A DNA stretch of 64,000 nt from UBA4877 sp002399285 (GCA_036771835.1 DAIPGN010000002.1:62001-126000); one strand, 5' to 3'. Positions 6,609 to 15,850 are shown, numbered from the stretch's first letter. A program made the numbers and translations. The notes: generated from the letters alone by a model not told the origin.

Positions 6609-8243
6609 CTATTCCCAATAGGCATATCTGAAGAAATTGAACTGAAGCGGACTTGCGATGCAGCCTTTAAGGCCGGGCCTCACCACCACGTTTTCGGTAT
6701 AGAAGTATAACGGCGCCACGGGGTATTGCTTCATAATGAGCTCATCCGCCTTGTGCATAGCTTCCATCCTCACCGCGGGGTCGGACTCGCTCCTCGCAGT
6801 CTCCACATAGCCGTCATACTCCGCGTTGCTCCAGTGCGAGTTATTGTTGGCATTATCCGTGTGTAAAAGATCCAGCATCCCCAAGGGATCTATATAGTCC
6901 GATATATATCCGTCCCTCGCAATATCGTAATCCCCCTGCCTCCTGGTATTGATAAATACGTTCCATTCCTCCTGCTTGAGCTCCACGTCTATGCCCAGAT
7001 TCTGCTTCCACATCTGCTGCAGCGCTTCGCCTATCTGCTTGTGCGTCTCGCTTGAATTGAACGTATAATTCAGCTTGGGGAATCCCTTACCATCGGGATA
7101 ACCCGCATCGGCAAGCAGCTGCTTTGCCTTTTCCACATCGGCCTTGCTCGGATCGTAGAAATCGCCGCCCAGCTTTCTGAAATCTTGTTTAGTGTCTACA
7201 TCCGGCAGTCCATACGGAACAAAGGCCCCTGCCGGTATCTGCCCTCCCTTGGTCACATTTTCCACTATAGCCTTTCTGTCTATTGCCAAAGAGAGCGCCT
7301 CTCTCACCTTCGGGTCGTCCAGCGGCTTTTTATTTACATTAAAGCTCAGATAGTACGTCCCTATGGTAGGCAGCGTAGTCAGCAGCCCCTCATCCTTTAA
7401 TCTGGCCAACTGCGGTGCCGGAGGATTGTCTACATAATCCACCTGGCCCGATTCGAAACTTGCAAGAGCCGTATTCTCATCGACGATCTCCGTAAAGGTC
7501 AGCTTGTTCAGTTTAACGTTTTTCGCATCCCAGTAATTAGGATTCTTTTCAAACTCTATGGAATCGCTATGGACCCATTTAGTCATCTGGAAGGGTCCCT
7601 CGCCCATATATGTCTCGGGATGCATTGCCCATCCCTCCGGGTCCTTCTCCACCATATCCTGTCTTACCGGTACCAGCTCATGCCTGGCAAATATCTGCAG
7701 TATATAGGACGTCGGGGCCTTGAGCGTCACCTCCAGCGTCTTGTCATCCAATGCCTTGATTCCCACGTCTTCCCACTTTGCCTTATTGTTATAGAACTCC
7801 TCGGCATTCTTCACATAAAACAGGTTATAGGAATAATCCGCAGCCACTTCGGGGTCCAGCGTCCTCCTCCATGAATACACAAAGTCGCCCGCCGTGACCG
7901 GCTTGCCGTCATACCATTTTGCATTGTCCCTGATTTTAAATGTCCAGACCAGTCCGTCGTCGCTCACATCCCATTTTTCCGCAATGGCGGGCTCGATCAC
8001 GTTGTTCTCGTCATGTCTTACCAGCGCCTCGAAGTTATTGTATATGATCTGATCGCCCGGTATTTCACTGCAGAAAGCAGGATCCACACTCTGCGGCTCA
8101 GCAGCCACGTTGTAGACCATGGAGTCCTTCTTGCTTGAATCTTTTGTTTCTCCCTGCTGCGCAGGCTGCTGGCCAGACGAGCACCCAGCTGCAAGCGAAA
8201 GCACAAGAAGAATGGTCAATAGAAAAACGGCACACCTCTTCAT
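6609..8243 (-). CDS. Oligopeptide ABC transporter substrate-binding lipoprotein (OppA-like, copy 2)
   Basis: 544 residues, paralogue of the 306-1937 product and the same length. Lipoprotein signal with lipobox AAGC, Cys21. Shared family blocks: EPQSVDPAF, WYDGKPVTAGDFVYSWRR, SLAIDRKAIV and LLADAGYPDGKGFPK. It is predicted to be membrane-anchored outside the cell and to bind peptides for an Opp-type importer encoded elsewhere. The gene is monocistronic, with its own terminator, and is preceded by a roughly 220-base structured leader (8244-8465), unlike copy 1. Start ATG at 8243 follows AAAGGGGGAG. Confidence 0.93.
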   Translation of the reverse strand: MKRCAVFLLTILLVLSLAAGCSSGQQPAQQGETKDSSKKDSMVYNVAAEPQSVDPAFCSEIPGDQIIYNNFEALVRHDENNVIEPAIAEKWDVSDDGLVWTFKIRDNAKWYDGKPVTAGDFVYSWRRTLDPEVAADYSYNLFYVKNAEEFYNNKAKWEDVGIKALDDKTLEVTLKAPTSYILQIFARHELVPVRQDMVEKDPEGWAMHPETYMGEGPFQMTKWVHSDSIEFEKNPNYWDAKNVKLNKLTFTEIVDENTALASFESGQVDYVDNPPAPQLARLKDEGLLTTLPTIGTYYLSFNVNKKPLDDPKVREALSLAIDRKAIVENVTKGGQIPAGAFVPYGLPDVDTKQDFRKLGGDFYDPSKADVEKAKQLLADAGYPDGKGFPKLNYTFNSSETHKQIGEALQQMWKQNLGIDVELKQEEWNVFINTRRQGDYDIARDGYISDYIDPLGMLDLLHTDNANNNSHWSNAEYDGYVETARSESDPAVRMEAMHKADELIMKQYPVAPLYFYTENVVVRPGLKGCIASPLQFNFFRYAYWE

Positions 8244-8465
8244 TCACAAACTCCCCCTTTAATTTATTGTGAGACACTGCCGTCGGTCAAAAGCTGACCT
8301 AGATGAGACCTTTTGCCACAGCGGCAGCAGAATTGCCCGTTATATCACATTCTGATCAACTTATGCATAGGCTTTATGACTGCATAAATTTAATCAGGTA
8401 AAGCAAGGGCGTCGATATTAACCACGCAGCTCTGCACTCGGCATCGGATATCGTATAAATATCAA
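8244..8465 (-). promoter_or_regulatory. Long structured 5' leader before oppA copy 2
   Basis: No gene fits here. Read on the minus strand the leader contains several stems: TTATGCA / TGCATAA (8361-8396), and an outer CTGCCG / CGGCAG pair enclosing a GGTCA / TGACC hairpin (8276-8327). A plausible promoter lies upstream (TTGCAA, 17 bases, ATTATT/TATAAT around 8470-8505), which would give an untranslated leader of about 220 bases. I found no match to a T-box, SAM, lysine, TPP or other riboswitch core that I can recognise. Confidence 0.4.
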
Positions 8466-8594
8466 TTTATTATTATAATAATAACACAGAATATTTTAGT
8501 TGCAAGTAATTTATTTTGAGCCTCGTCTATACTGACATTTATACCAATTTGTGCTATTTATTTTATATTAAAACCGCCATAAGGAGGGGGTAAC

Positions 8595-9371
8595 ATGGAC
8601 AGATTCAAACCAGTCAATAAAGTAATTATAGTGACCGGCGCAAGTTCCGGTATGGGAAAAAGTACTGCTGCACTGTTGGCTTCCGCAGGCGCGAAAATAT
8701 TTATGACGGCCCGCCGTAAAGAGCGCCTTGAAGCTTTGAAGGCAGAGATAATCGACTCGGGAGGCGCTGCCGATTATTATGACTGCGACATTACTAAAGA
8801 AGAGAATTGCAAAGCGATCGTAGAAAGCTGTGTAAAAACATTCGGCCGGGTCGACGGACTGGTCAACTGCGCCGGTTTGGTAACAAACTCGACAACTCTT
8901 GAAGAGGAATTCGATACCGAAACATGGGAAAGCATTTTGCAAATGGATCTGTACAGCCCGATGTTCATGGTCAAATATGTCTATCCTGAAATGGAGAAGG
9001 CCGGCGGCGGTTCCATCGTCAACATATCTTCGGTCGCCGCATTCCAACACCGTCCTCCGATCTGCTCAGGTCTGGCATATTCCACAGCAAAGGGCGCCGT
9101 AAAGACCATGAGCAGGGTGCTTGCGGATGAACTCGCGCCTAAGAAGATCCGGGTAAACAGCGTGTATCCCGGTATCGTCAAATCAGAAATGACTGAGCTT
9201 GCTTTCCAAAAGGGCAATGAGAAGGTCCTTGAACAGCTGGTATCGAAAATTCCCCTGAAAGATTATGGGGTGCCCGATGATATTGCATATTGCGTATGCT
9301 ATCTGCTTTCCGATGCTTCGAGATATATCACCGGACGGGATTTCATCGTTGACGGCGGTTATGTAGACTAA
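8595..9371 (+). CDS. Short-chain dehydrogenase/reductase (SDR)
   Basis: 258 residues, classical SDR. The NAD(P)-binding glycine motif TGASSGMG is at 14-21, the NCAG motif at 91-94, and the active site has Ser146 with Tyr162-x3-Lys166 (YSTAK). It ends VDGGYVD. An Asp/Arg pair (MTARRKER) after the second strand suggests NADP(H) preference. It would oxidise or reduce a hydroxyl/carbonyl on an unknown cytoplasmic substrate. AAGGAGGGGG precedes the ATG. It has its own terminator and is divergent from oppA copy 2. Nothing nearby identifies the substrate; steroid/bile acid and acyl-ACP reductases are equally possible relatives. Confidence 0.9.
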   Translation: MDRFKPVNKVIIVTGASSGMGKSTAALLASAGAKIFMTARRKERLEALKAEIIDSGGAADYYDCDITKEENCKAIVESCVKTFGRVDGLVNCAGLVTNSTTLEEEFDTETWESILQMDLYSPMFMVKYVYPEMEKAGGGSIVNISSVAAFQHRPPICSGLAYSTAKGAVKTMSRVLADELAPKKIRVNSVYPGIVKSEMTELAFQKGNEKVLEQLVSKIPLKDYGVPDDIAYCVCYLLSDASRYITGRDFIVDGGYVD

Positions 9372-9392
9372 ACGGGCCTGTGCACAGATTCT

Positions 9393-9433
9393 TAGGCAGA
9401 GTTCCATATATCTAATGGTACTCTGCCTTTTAT
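9393..9433 (+). terminator. Terminator of the SDR gene
   Basis: AGGCAGAGT / ACTCTGCCT stem with a loop of about 14 bases, followed by TTTTAT. Confidence 0.8.
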
Positions 9434-9530
9434 ATTCCGGTCACAGGCCTTTAACCTTTAGAATAATGTGCCAATCTATAAATGATGCAGTTTGCAAAAG
9501 AAAAGGCCGCCTTGCGGCAGCCCTGCAGCC

Positions 9531-10502
9531 CTACATGTTCTCCGGATATTTCTTTATCTTTGCATCGGTCTTCCACTTGTCGACAAGCTGACTGAACTTC
9601 TCGTCCCTCTTATTGGAAAGCACCGTATCGTTTATCTCGCCCTTCACCGTATCAAAGGACTTTACGGGATTTATCTTTTTGTCCGACACCTTTATTATAT
9701 GGTATCCATCGTCGGCCTTGATCAGGCCGGATATGTCTCCCGGATCAAGCGCAAACGCTGCTATGCTTATCTCCTGCGGCTGTTCGTTATAGGTGAATTC
9801 GCCGAGACTGCCGCCGTCCTTTTTTGTCGTTTTGTCTTCCGAATACTGCTTGGCCAGAGCGGCAAAGTCTTCGCCGGCCTTAACCTTTTTCAATACCTCG
9901 TCGGCCTTCGCCTTGTCCTTTATAAGTATATGCGCCGCCGTAACGGTATCGGGCTGTGTCTTATAATCCGCCTGATGCTGATTGAAGTACTGCTTTACCT
10001 CTTCATCGGTCACCTTAATATCCGCGGTGGTCTTTTCCCAAAGCTTATACTGCAGCAGCTGTACCTGCATGAGGTTAGTATAAAATTCCTCCGATACGTT
10101 CTGGCTCTTGAGATATTCTTTAAACTTATCGTCGCCGCCGAAGGAGGACTTTACGGAATCCACATGAGATTTGAGCTCATTCTTGAAGTCCTTGGAATTG
10201 ACGTCTATGTCGTTCTTTTTTGCCTGTTGATTCAGTATCTTCTCGTATACCATCTCATCCAATACGTTCTCTTTGAGTATATCTATCATCTTTTTGCCCT
10301 GAGACTCTGTCTCCCAGTATTTGTCATCTACATTTGGCTGGGCTTCATAAGATTTCTTATAACTCTCCACGGTCTTATCGAATTCGGATTTTTTTATATC
10401 TTCGCCGTTTACGGTCGCCAGAGTCTTATCCTGCTGCTGGCAGGCAGTGGCACTGAAAACCACGGCGATGATAAGGAACGTCAGTATTATTTTTTTTCTC
10501 AA
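9531..10502 (-). CDS. prsA: PrsA-like peptidyl-prolyl isomerase lipoprotein (parvulin foldase)
   Basis: About 323 residues. The start is taken as TTG at 10502, eight bases after GGGGAG; an in-frame GTG at 10511 overlaps that site. Lipoprotein signal with lipobox TAC, Cys21. An N-terminal SurA/PrsA-like helical chaperone region (VNGEDIKKSEFDKTV) is followed by a parvulin domain around residues 165-260 (AAHILIKDK, FAALAKQYSED, GGSLGEF, GYHIIKV). PrsA assists folding of secreted proteins at the outer membrane face. It lies directly downstream of mfd in the conserved pth-mfd-prsA order. Confidence 0.9.
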   Translation of the reverse strand: MRKKIILTFLIIAVVFSATACQQQDKTLATVNGEDIKKSEFDKTVESYKKSYEAQPNVDDKYWETESQGKKMIDILKENVLDEMVYEKILNQQAKKNDIDVNSKDFKNELKSHVDSVKSSFGGDDKFKEYLKSQNVSEEFYTNLMQVQLLQYKLWEKTTADIKVTDEEVKQYFNQHQADYKTQPDTVTAAHILIKDKAKADEVLKKVKAGEDFAALAKQYSEDKTTKKDGGSLGEFTYNEQPQEISIAAFALDPGDISGLIKADDGYHIIKVSDKKINPVKSFDTVKGEINDTVLSNKRDEKFSQLVDKWKTDAKIKKYPENM

Positions 10503-10542
10503 ACCCACCACTCCCCATTTGTAATAAATCTATTATACACTA

Positions 10543-13500
10543 TCAGACGGCGGCCTTCAAATCCAAAGACTGCCTCATCGACATTAAAAAGTTCTCCAGG
10601 CAGCTTAAGATCTCGTCTTCCCGCTTATTCGCGACTCCTATGGTAAAATATGGAGGAACTGTGGCCGAATAGAGGATATTCTTATTTTTCTTAGTCAGTT
10701 CACTGACCAGCTCTATATCCGAACCCATATTTTCCTGCAAGGTTATTATCAGGTTGTCGCCCTTTTGTTCTATCGAGGGTATCCTGAGCGACCGCGCGAC
10801 GGCCTTTAAAAATGCGATCTTTGTAAGGTTGAGCACGGGAGCCGGTATATCGCCGAATCTGTCGATGAGTTCTTCCCTTATATCCAGCACATCTTCAGAG
10901 TTCTCTATGGAAGCCATCTTTTTATACATATCTATGCGCAGCGACTCGTCCTTGATGTATTCGCTGTCTATGTAGGCGTTTACGTCAAGGTCTATGGAGG
11001 TATCCACCTTTTCTTCTGTCTTTTCACCCTTGAGCTTCCTTACGGCCTCCTCCATCATTTTAAAATAGAGGTCGTAGCCCACCGCTATCATGTGTCCGTG
11101 CTGCTCGGGGCCGAGTAGATTGCCTGCCCCTCGTATTTCCAGATCCTTCATGGCCAGCTTGACGCCCGAGCCGAATTCCGTGAATTCCTTTATGGCTTTG
11201 AGCCGCTTCTCCGCCTCTTCGGAGAGCATTTTATTTCTTTCATAGGTGAAATAGGCATAGGCAAGCCGGTTGGAGCGTCCCACCCTGCCGCGGAGCTGAT
11301 AGAGCTGGGCCAGGCCCATCCTGTCGGCATCCTTCACGATGATCGTATTTACGTTTTGTATGTCCAGCCCAGTCTCGATTATCGTCGTGCATACAAGCAC
11401 GTTGTATTTCTTATCGTAAAAGGCCTTCATCACCTTCTCCAACTCCCGCTCAGACATCTTGCCGTGAGCGACGCATATGTCGGCCTCCGGGACCAGCGCC
11501 TTCAGCTTTGTAGCTGTTTTGGCAATATCGTATACCCTGTTGTAGAGGAAATAGATCTGGCCGCCTCTGCCTATCTCCTTTAAAATGGCGTCCCTCGCCA
11601 CTTCGTCGTTGTACTCCATCACATACGTCTGCACCGGATACCGCTCCTGCGGCGGCGTCTCTATCTCACTCATGTCGCGAAGGCCGATCAGGGACATATG
11701 CATAGTCCGCGGGATGGGCGTGGCCGAAAGCGTGAGCACATCCACATTTTTGGCCATCGACTTGAGTATCTCCTTCTGCTTTACTCCGAACCTCTGCTCC
11801 TCGTCTATGATGAGCAGGCCGAGGTCTTTAAACCTGACGTCCTTTTGGATAAGCCTGTGCGTGCCTATCACGATATCCACGTCCCCGGTCCTGATCTTCT
11901 TCATGGTGCGCTTTTGCTGTTCGGGGGTGCGGAAGCGGCTGAGCATATCTATGGTCACTGGAAAGTTCCTGAAACGCTCCACAAAGTTATTGAAATGCTG
12001 CTCGGCTAAGATGGTGGTGGGGCAGAGAAGCGCCACCTGCTTGCCGTCCATTACGGCCTTAAAGGCTGCCCGTATCGCCACCTCCGTCTTGCCGTAGCCA
12101 ACGTCGCCGCACAGAAGTCTGTCCATCGGGCGCGGCTTCTCCATGTCGCTCTTGACCTCTTCTATGGATTTTATCTGGTCGGGAGTTTCCTCATAGGGAA
12201 AGCCCTCCTCAAACTCCTTCTGCCACGGCGTGTCTGGAGAGAAGGAGTGCCCTTCCGTGGTCTGGCGGACTGCGTACAGGTCTATCAGTTCCTTAGCCAT
12301 TTCCTCTATATTTTGTTTCACCTTGGTGCGGGTCTTCTGCCATTCGCTGCCGCCCAGCTTATTGATGCGGGGCGCTTTGCCTTCCTCCCCCACGTACTTT
12401 TGCACCATATCCATCTGATCCACAGGGACATACAGCTTATCCGCTCCCGAATATTCCAGATTTAGATAGTCCCGGGTAACGCCCTCCACCTTGAAGGTTA
12501 CTATACCGGTAAATTTTCCTATCCCATGGTTTTCATGCACCACATAATCTCCCGGATGCAGGTCGGCGATCTCCAGCTTATCCCTGCGGGACTTTTTTGA
12601 GGGCGCGGCCTTTTGCTTTGACACCCCGAAAAGCTCTGCGTCCGTCGCCAGCGCGAAGCCTGCCTCAGGTATCTCATACCCCTCGGACACGCTGCCCGGC
12701 ATTATATTTATTTCGTTTTCCCTTATGTCGTCCAATTCATCAATATAGTTGGAGTATATACCGAATTCGGCCAGACTCTTCACCATGGAATGGGCCCTGT
12801 CTCCGCTGCCGGCGAGCAGCAGGGCGGTATATGCCTTGTCCCTCCATGCCTTGAGTTCGTCTCTTATGAGCTCCGGCTTGCCGTGGAAGGGGTGCATGCC
12901 CTTTACCGCGAAGTCGGCCGATACCCTCGGGCTTATCACCGTGTTCCTGGGAAATGCCGACAGCGTCAGGGTGGTCCTGCTCTCCGCCGAGGAGAGTATA
13001 TGGCCGAATTCAGCCATCAGCCTGGCCTGGCCTGGCAGCGCCTCGCCCCTCGCCAGCAGATCGGCAAAAGTCTCGGAAAACGTCTTGAGCTCCGCCTCCG
13101 ATTTGGCGGACAGCCTGGAGGGTTCGGCAAATACGACCAGGGCGTCGTTCTTCAGATAATCTATGAGGGTGTATGTCCTGCCGAAAAAATACGGAATGTA
13201 CTGCTCGATCCCCTCAAAATATGTGCCGAGATTGAAATTTACCAGTCTGTCCTCCACCTTTTCCCGCAGTCTGTCCTCCACCTTTTCCCGCAGTCTGTCC
13301 TGTATATTGGGAAGCTTTATCCTGCCCATCTGGGAAGACAGGTCGTAGGACATCTCCTTATATGCCCTGGCAAAGTCCTCAGGGGAGGCTAGAAGTTCCC
13401 TGGCCGGGGTTATGCGCACCCTGTCCGTCTCAGCGGCCGAGCGCTGCGTGAATGAGTCAAAATACCTTATCGAATCCACGTCGACGTCAAAGAGTTCTAT

Positions 13501-14073
13501 CCGCACGGCCTGCTCCGTATCCATAGGGTACAGGTCTATTATGTCGCCCCGGACGGAAAACTGCCCCCTGCCTTCCACCTGGGCTTCCCTCTCATATCCC
13601 ATATATACCAGCGTGTCTATCAGTTCGTTTACATCCAACGTATCCCCGATGGCTATATCCAAACACGAGCGCGAATACACCTCGGGAGACATGAGGGCCT
13701 GCATGAGCGATTCCACCGACACGCACACGGCGGCGGCGCGCCCCGACGATACAGCGCTCAGGGTATTCAATCTGGCGGCCGTAATATCCGTGCTCACCGC
13801 TTCCACAGAGTAAAATACGAACTCCCGCTTGGGAAAGAGGCATACCTCTTGATTTTTTAAATAAAAGGACAGATCCTCATAGATTTTTCTCATTTCATTC
13901 TCATTCTCAGTTACTATAAGGACCTGTCTGTTAAATTCTTTGTTTAAGACCGCTACCAGCGGTACGGCCTGGCCGGGCATCAGACCCGAAACGGCTATCG
14001 GCTGCACCCCGGAGTCGATCGCTTCTTTCAGTCGATCGTACTGACTCAGCTTAGAAAAGGGATTAAACGTCAA
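10543..14073 (-). CDS. mfd: Transcription-repair coupling factor Mfd
   Basis: 1176 residues, normal for Mfd. Order: UvrB-like N-terminal module, RNA polymerase-interacting domain (YVVHENHGIGKF), RecG-like helicase with Walker A GDVGYGKTE, DEEQ box and SATPIPRTM, then the TRCF C-terminal domain. Mfd displaces RNA polymerase stalled at DNA lesions and recruits UvrA. The start is TTG at 14073, preceded by AAGGTGGTG, 12 bases after pth. An unusual in-frame 24-base tandem duplication (13243-13302) makes DRLREKVE repeat in the N-terminal third. Confidence 0.97.
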   Translation of the reverse strand: MTFNPFSKLSQYDRLKEAIDSGVQPIAVSGLMPGQAVPLVAVLNKEFNRQVLIVTENENEMRKIYEDLSFYLKNQEVCLFPKREFVFYSVEAVSTDITAARLNTLSAVSSGRAAAVCVSVESLMQALMSPEVYSRSCLDIAIGDTLDVNELIDTLVYMGYEREAQVEGRGQFSVRGDIIDLYPMDTEQAVRIELFDVDVDSIRYFDSFTQRSAAETDRVRITPARELLASPEDFARAYKEMSYDLSSQMGRIKLPNIQDRLREKVEDRLREKVEDRLVNFNLGTYFEGIEQYIPYFFGRTYTLIDYLKNDALVVFAEPSRLSAKSEAELKTFSETFADLLARGEALPGQARLMAEFGHILSSAESRTTLTLSAFPRNTVISPRVSADFAVKGMHPFHGKPELIRDELKAWRDKAYTALLLAGSGDRAHSMVKSLAEFGIYSNYIDELDDIRENEINIMPGSVSEGYEIPEAGFALATDAELFGVSKQKAAPSKKSRRDKLEIADLHPGDYVVHENHGIGKFTGIVTFKVEGVTRDYLNLEYSGADKLYVPVDQMDMVQKYVGEEGKAPRINKLGGSEWQKTRTKVKQNIEEMAKELIDLYAVRQTTEGHSFSPDTPWQKEFEEGFPYEETPDQIKSIEEVKSDMEKPRPMDRLLCGDVGYGKTEVAIRAAFKAVMDGKQVALLCPTTILAEQHFNNFVERFRNFPVTIDMLSRFRTPEQQKRTMKKIRTGDVDIVIGTHRLIQKDVRFKDLGLLIIDEEQRFGVKQKEILKSMAKNVDVLTLSATPIPRTMHMSLIGLRDMSEIETPPQERYPVQTYVMEYNDEVARDAILKEIGRGGQIYFLYNRVYDIAKTATKLKALVPEADICVAHGKMSERELEKVMKAFYDKKYNVLVCTTIIETGLDIQNVNTIIVKDADRMGLAQLYQLRGRVGRSNRLAYAYFTYERNKMLSEEAEKRLKAIKEFTEFGSGVKLAMKDLEIRGAGNLLGPEQHGHMIAVGYDLYFKMMEEAVRKLKGEKTEEKVDTSIDLDVNAYIDSEYIKDESLRIDMYKKMASIENSEDVLDIREELIDRFGDIPAPVLNLTKIAFLKAVARSLRIPSIEQKGDNLIITLQENMGSDIELVSELTKKNKNILYSATVPPYFTIGVANKREDEILSCLENFLMSMRQSLDLKAAV
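13243..13302. repeat. 24-base tandem repeat inside mfd
   Basis: Two exact 24-base units (13243-13266 and 13267-13290) plus the first 11-12 bases of a third. Each unit is eight codons, so Mfd carries DRLREKVE twice in a row and then DRL. The frame is kept. Confidence 0.95.
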
Positions 14074-14085
14074 GCTAACACCACC

Positions 14086-14640
14086 TTAATCAGGATTGTA
14101 GCGGTTCATAGCCGCATCGACCCCGTCTTTTATGATACACGCCGCAGCATCCGCCGCACTCTTTATGCTCTGTGCCATCACTGCCGACTCCTCATTGGAA
14201 AATCTGCCCAGCACATGGGACACCATATCGTGCTGCGGTGCATCTATGCCAATCCTTATACGGGGAAAATCTTCGCTCTTAAGATTATATATTATGGATT
14301 TAAGTCCGTTATGCCCGCCGTCGCTGCCCTGCCTTCTTATGCGCAGCTTGCCCAAAGGCAGGTTTGCATCGTCACAGACCACTATCACATCCTGCACGGA
14401 CAATTTGTAAAAATTTACCACATCCAAGGCACACCGCCCCGCTTCATTCACATAGGTAAGGGGTTTTATCAGCAGTATCTTCTCACCATCTATTATTGCC
14501 TCACCTGTCAGTCCTTTAAACCTCTCTCTAAAACTTACGTTATATATGGCGGTCAGCTCGTCTATGACCATGAAACCCACGTTGTGCCGTGTCATGGCAT
14601 ACTCTCTGCCCGGATTTCCTATCCCCAACACGATCTTCAT
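14086..14640 (-). CDS. pth: Peptidyl-tRNA hydrolase
   Basis: 184 residues from ATG 14640, seven bases after GGAGGTG. All Pth hallmarks are present: GIGNPGREYAMTRHNVGF with catalytic His19, then VVCDDANLPLGKLRIR, GGHNGLKSI and FPRIRIGI. It releases peptides from prematurely dropped peptidyl-tRNA so the tRNA can be reused. It is the first gene of a pth-mfd-prsA unit, with only 12 bases to mfd. Confidence 0.96.
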   Translation of the reverse strand: MKIVLGIGNPGREYAMTRHNVGFMVIDELTAIYNVSFRERFKGLTGEAIIDGEKILLIKPLTYVNEAGRCALDVVNFYKLSVQDVIVVCDDANLPLGKLRIRRQGSDGGHNGLKSIIYNLKSEDFPRIRIGIDAPQHDMVSHVLGRFSNEESAVMAQSIKSAADAAACIIKDGVDAAMNRYNPD

Positions 14641-14927
14641 CACTGCACCTCCGATTATAATTATACACCAAAAGTCAATGATTTTAACCATGGGAAATTA
14701 AGAAGTCTTCCGCCATAATAACTCGGAGTCCCTCCATACCTGCAGCCTCAGTTGAAGATCTGCGGCTTTCAGACCGCATGGCCATAATACCCGTTTATCC
14801 TGATCCATACGTTAAAAATACGTAAAATACGCTTTTAATCAGAGTATTTCACTTTTTTAATTGACTTTTTCGCTCATAATTGATTGTTAATACCTCAACA
14901 ATCGTAGAAATACGTTTTCATATCTGG

Positions 14928-14933
14928 TATAAT
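14928..14933 (+). promoter_or_regulatory. Extended -10 promoter of the folT riboswitch transcript
   Basis: TGGTATAAT: a TG dinucleotide just before a perfect TATAAT, with a poor -35 (TAGAAA). Predicted transcription start is near 14940, directly at the 5' edge of the riboswitch. Confidence 0.6.
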
Positions 14934-14943
14934 TTGATCAGAG

Positions 14944-15106
14944 GGCAGAGTAGGCATCACGCGTCAAGTGTCAGGAGATGGGAAGTTGCTCCTGAACGAA
15001 AGGTTTCGCCCTGCGGTGTCGATGCCGCTTCCGCTGCCACATTAAAGACCCCTTTCTCTTTAGTGTGGCGACGTCATATTGCCTTGAGCTAAAGAGAGAG
15101 GAGGTG
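14944..15106 (+). promoter_or_regulatory. Tetrahydrofolate (THF) riboswitch with ribosome-site switch
   Basis: The aptamer (14944-15038) carries the conserved THF-riboswitch landmarks in order: GGCAGAGTAG, CGCGTCAAGTGTC, GATGGGAAGTTGC, GAACGAA, GCGGTGTCGATGCCGC and the closing CTGCC. P1 pairs GGCAG (14944-14948) with CTGCC (15034-15038). Downstream, GCCACATTAAAGA can pair with TCTTTAGTGTGGC (hairpin 15036-15069). Alternatively CCTTTCTCTTTAG (15051-15063) can pair with CTAAAGAGAGAGG (15089-15101), which overlaps the folT ribosome binding site. There is no T-run, so control is probably translational. The following gene is a folate-type transporter, as expected. Confidence 0.88.
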
Positions 15107-15111
15107 CCAAA

Positions 15112-15648
15112 GTGGAACGCCATTCGCTTTCTGCGCAAAGCATAACCTATGCCGGGCTCTTTATAGCCCTGAGCATAGCCTTGACCAGGACGATGAGTTT
15201 TTATGCGGTCGTCGGGGGCGTGCAGGGGGTCAGGATAGGTTTTGGAAATATACCCATAATACTTTCAGGCATGGTCTTGGGTCCTAGCCTGGGCGCCGTT
15301 GTGGGTGCGGCCGCAGACATCATAGGCAGTCTAATAATGCCCAGCGGGCCGTATTTTCCGGGATTTACACTATCCGCAGCCATAACCGGGGCGTTGCCTG
15401 TCATCATTTTCAGGCTTCTGAACGGAAACAGGACATATTCCTTTAACAGAATACTGGCCTCCGTGGCAGTTTCGGACATCATAACGTCCCTGGCCTTAGA
15501 CAGTATCTGGATCCATATACTGTATCATGTGCCGCTCGCCGTACTGCTGCCGCCCAGGATAATTGCCAGGATCATTTTGATCCCGGTCACTTCATATCTT
15601 ATATATACGCTCGTAAAATATGTGCCTAAGCTCAAAGGCACCATATAA
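15112..15648 (+). CDS. folT: Folate-family ECF transporter S component
   Basis: 178 residues with about six hydrophobic segments, starting at GTG 15112 seven bases after AGGAGGTG. The sequence FYAVVGGVQGVRIGFGNIP, then AAADIIGSLIMPSGPYFPGFTLS, matches the FolT-type S subunits. These bind folate or a derivative in the membrane and work with a shared EcfA/A'/T energising module (not in this window). The THF riboswitch directly upstream independently supports the folate assignment and predicts repression when reduced folate is plentiful. It ends at its own terminator. Confidence 0.92.
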   Translation: MERHSLSAQSITYAGLFIALSIALTRTMSFYAVVGGVQGVRIGFGNIPIILSGMVLGPSLGAVVGAAADIIGSLIMPSGPYFPGFTLSAAITGALPVIIFRLLNGNRTYSFNRILASVAVSDIITSLALDSIWIHILYHVPLAVLLPPRIIARIILIPVTSYLIYTLVKYVPKLKGTI

Positions 15649-15652
15649 ATTT

Positions 15653-15680
15653 AGGGCTGCCGATTTCGGGCAGCCCTTTA
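15653..15680 (+). terminator. Terminator of folT
   Basis: AGGGCTGCC / GGCAGCCCT stem followed by TTTAAA. Copy 2 of the dispersed repeat starts immediately after it. Confidence 0.75.
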
Positions 15681-15682
15681 AA

Positions 15683-15850
15683 GGTTGTAGACAAACTGTC
15701 AGACCGTGACAAATCGTGCAAGGCAAGGCGGCAAACCTGCAAATAAGGGAGCATACTCAGACGTATGTGACTGCAATTTGCAGGCGCAGCCAACACAGCA
15801 AGCAAAATTGCGGTGCAATTTTGCGATTGCGCGACTTTGTCATCGGTCTG
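15683..15850. repeat. Dispersed palindromic intergenic repeat, copy 2
   Basis: Inverted relative to copy 1 and the same length (168 bases). It begins GTTGTAGACAAACTG, contains ACCTGCAAAT and the CATAC / GTATG-like centre, and ends CATCGGTCTG. It lies between the folT terminator and the 3' end of htrA. Confidence 0.85.

Noticed and set aside
8244..8465. T-box or known riboswitch before oppA copy 2
   Set aside because: No T-box GGGTGGNACCGCG-like sequence and no recognised aptamer core; kept only as a structured leader.
13243..13302. Possible CRISPR-like array
   Set aside because: Only two contiguous 24-base units with no spacers, inside the mfd reading frame.
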